DNA of 5,138 nt from Blastocatellia bacterium (GTDB lineage: Bacteria; Acidobacteriota; Blastocatellia; Chloracidobacteriales; JADJPF01). The stretch lies in the NCBI GenBank assembly GCA_023265235.1, contig JAHFUF010000433.1, positions 1-5,138 of the forward strand. Direction: 5' to 3'. Within the stretch, counting starts at the first letter, position 1. Each line of letters begins with the position of its first letter. The notes under the pieces were generated by a model that did not search any database, had not been told where the DNA came from, and saw only the letters and a list, made by a program, of their open reading frames with translations. Positions 4,623 to 5,138 of the stretch are shown here, piece after piece. Made by a program: the position numbers and the translations under genes.

Positions 4623-5138
4623 ATGGTAAGAACCTTGTCAACAATGTTAGATCTAGGAACACAAGCACCTGATTTTAATTTAGCCGATGTAGTAACAGGT
4701 AAGCCAATTTCTTTAGCGACATTTGCAGAAAAAAAAGCATTACTAGTAATGTTTATTTGTCGTCATTGTCCATATGTAAAGCATGTACAAGATGAGATAG
4801 CCAAACTAGCTAAAGATTATCAAACCTCTGCGCTTGGTATTGTGGCAATTAGCTCTAATGATGCTGAAAGCTATCCAGACGATTCACCAGAAAACCTTAA
4901 GGAAATGGCTGTAGAATTAGGTTTTGATTTTCCCTATTGCTATGATGGGGATCAAGCGGTAGCTAAAGCTTATGCTGCTGCTTGCACACCAGATTTTTAT
5001 TTATTTGATGAGAGTAGGGAACTAGTTTACCGTGGTCAACTTGATGATAGTCGACCAAAGAGCGACATTCCTATTACTGGTAAGGATTTACGCGCTGCCA
5101 TTGAAGCGGCCTTAAATGGTAAGGAAGTAGATCAAAAT
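4623..5138 (+). CDS. Thioredoxin-fold AhpC/TSA-like protein (3' end outside window)
   Basis: 172 residues are visible and the frame is still open at the window end; from remembered relatives about 15-20 residues are missing. The opening MLDLGTQAPDFNLADV is the typical start of the AhpC/TSA-redoxin domain. It is followed by LLVMFICRHCPYVKHVQDEI (40-59) with the redox pair C46-R-H-C49 at the start of the first helix, GIVAISSNDAESYPDD (72-87), and CTPDFYLFD (121-129) where P123 is the expected cis-proline facing the active site. The end, YRGQLDDSRP and ITGKDLRAAIEAAL, fits the small bacterial 'thioredoxin family protein' group. It has no signal peptide, so it is probably a cytoplasmic thiol reductase or peroxidase; the substrate is unknown. 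C106 and C121 are further cysteines. The gene has its own promoter and a strong ribosome site, and is divergent from the operon. Confidence 0.94.
   Translation, partial: MVRTLSTMLDLGTQAPDFNLADVVTGKPISLATFAEKKALLVMFICRHCPYVKHVQDEIAKLAKDYQTSALGIVAISSNDAESYPDDSPENLKEMAVELGFDFPYCYDGDQAVAKAYAAACTPDFYLFDESRELVYRGQLDDSRPKSDIPITGKDLRAAIEAALNGKEVDQN

Overview
The window is AT-rich bacterial chromosome (roughly 35-40 % GC by rough counting) that uses the standard genetic code. It is gene-dense, with short gaps. The proteins look like those of environmental bacteria, and an Acidobacteriota (Blastocatellia-like) origin is my best guess. That guess rests on the general look of the proteins, not on a marker gene. 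No rRNA, tRNA, CRISPR array, integrase, transposase or phage gene is visible, so this looks like ordinary chromosome and not a mobile island.

Layout. On the + strand at the left edge is the C-terminal part of a protein with a Pro/Thr linker and a coiled coil, followed 32 bases later by a small tandem-CBS protein. That pair runs head-on, with a 4-base gap, into a minus-strand block. Reading the block in the direction of transcription (right to left), it holds: a 56-residue single-pass membrane protein, a secreted protein of unknown function, a GNAT acetyltransferase and a class IV-like histone-deacetylase-family enzyme. These four have gaps of only 13-19 bases and look like one operon. After a 130-base gap with a perfect palindrome and a tandem 10-base repeat come a DUF5522 cysteine-motif protein and a membrane-anchored HExxH protein whose reading frames overlap by 35 bases. 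At the right edge, divergent from the operon, is a thioredoxin-fold (AhpC/TSA-like) protein with a CxxC site, cut by the window end.

Regulation and joint function. The 267 bases between the divergent genes carry two good sigma70-type promoters, one per direction, both with 17-base spacers, leaders of about 40 bases and Shine-Dalgarno sites. A short inverted repeat sits in the spacer of the leftward promoter. The adjacent acetyltransferase and deacetylase could write and erase acetyl marks. Together with the nearby CBS protein, the gene classes are those of the Bacillus acuABC locus, although the CBS gene is on the other strand and orthology is not shown. I see no clear evidence of a wholly new defence or mobile system. 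The least explained items are the metzincin-like HExxH protein, the small membrane protein and the acetylation pair.
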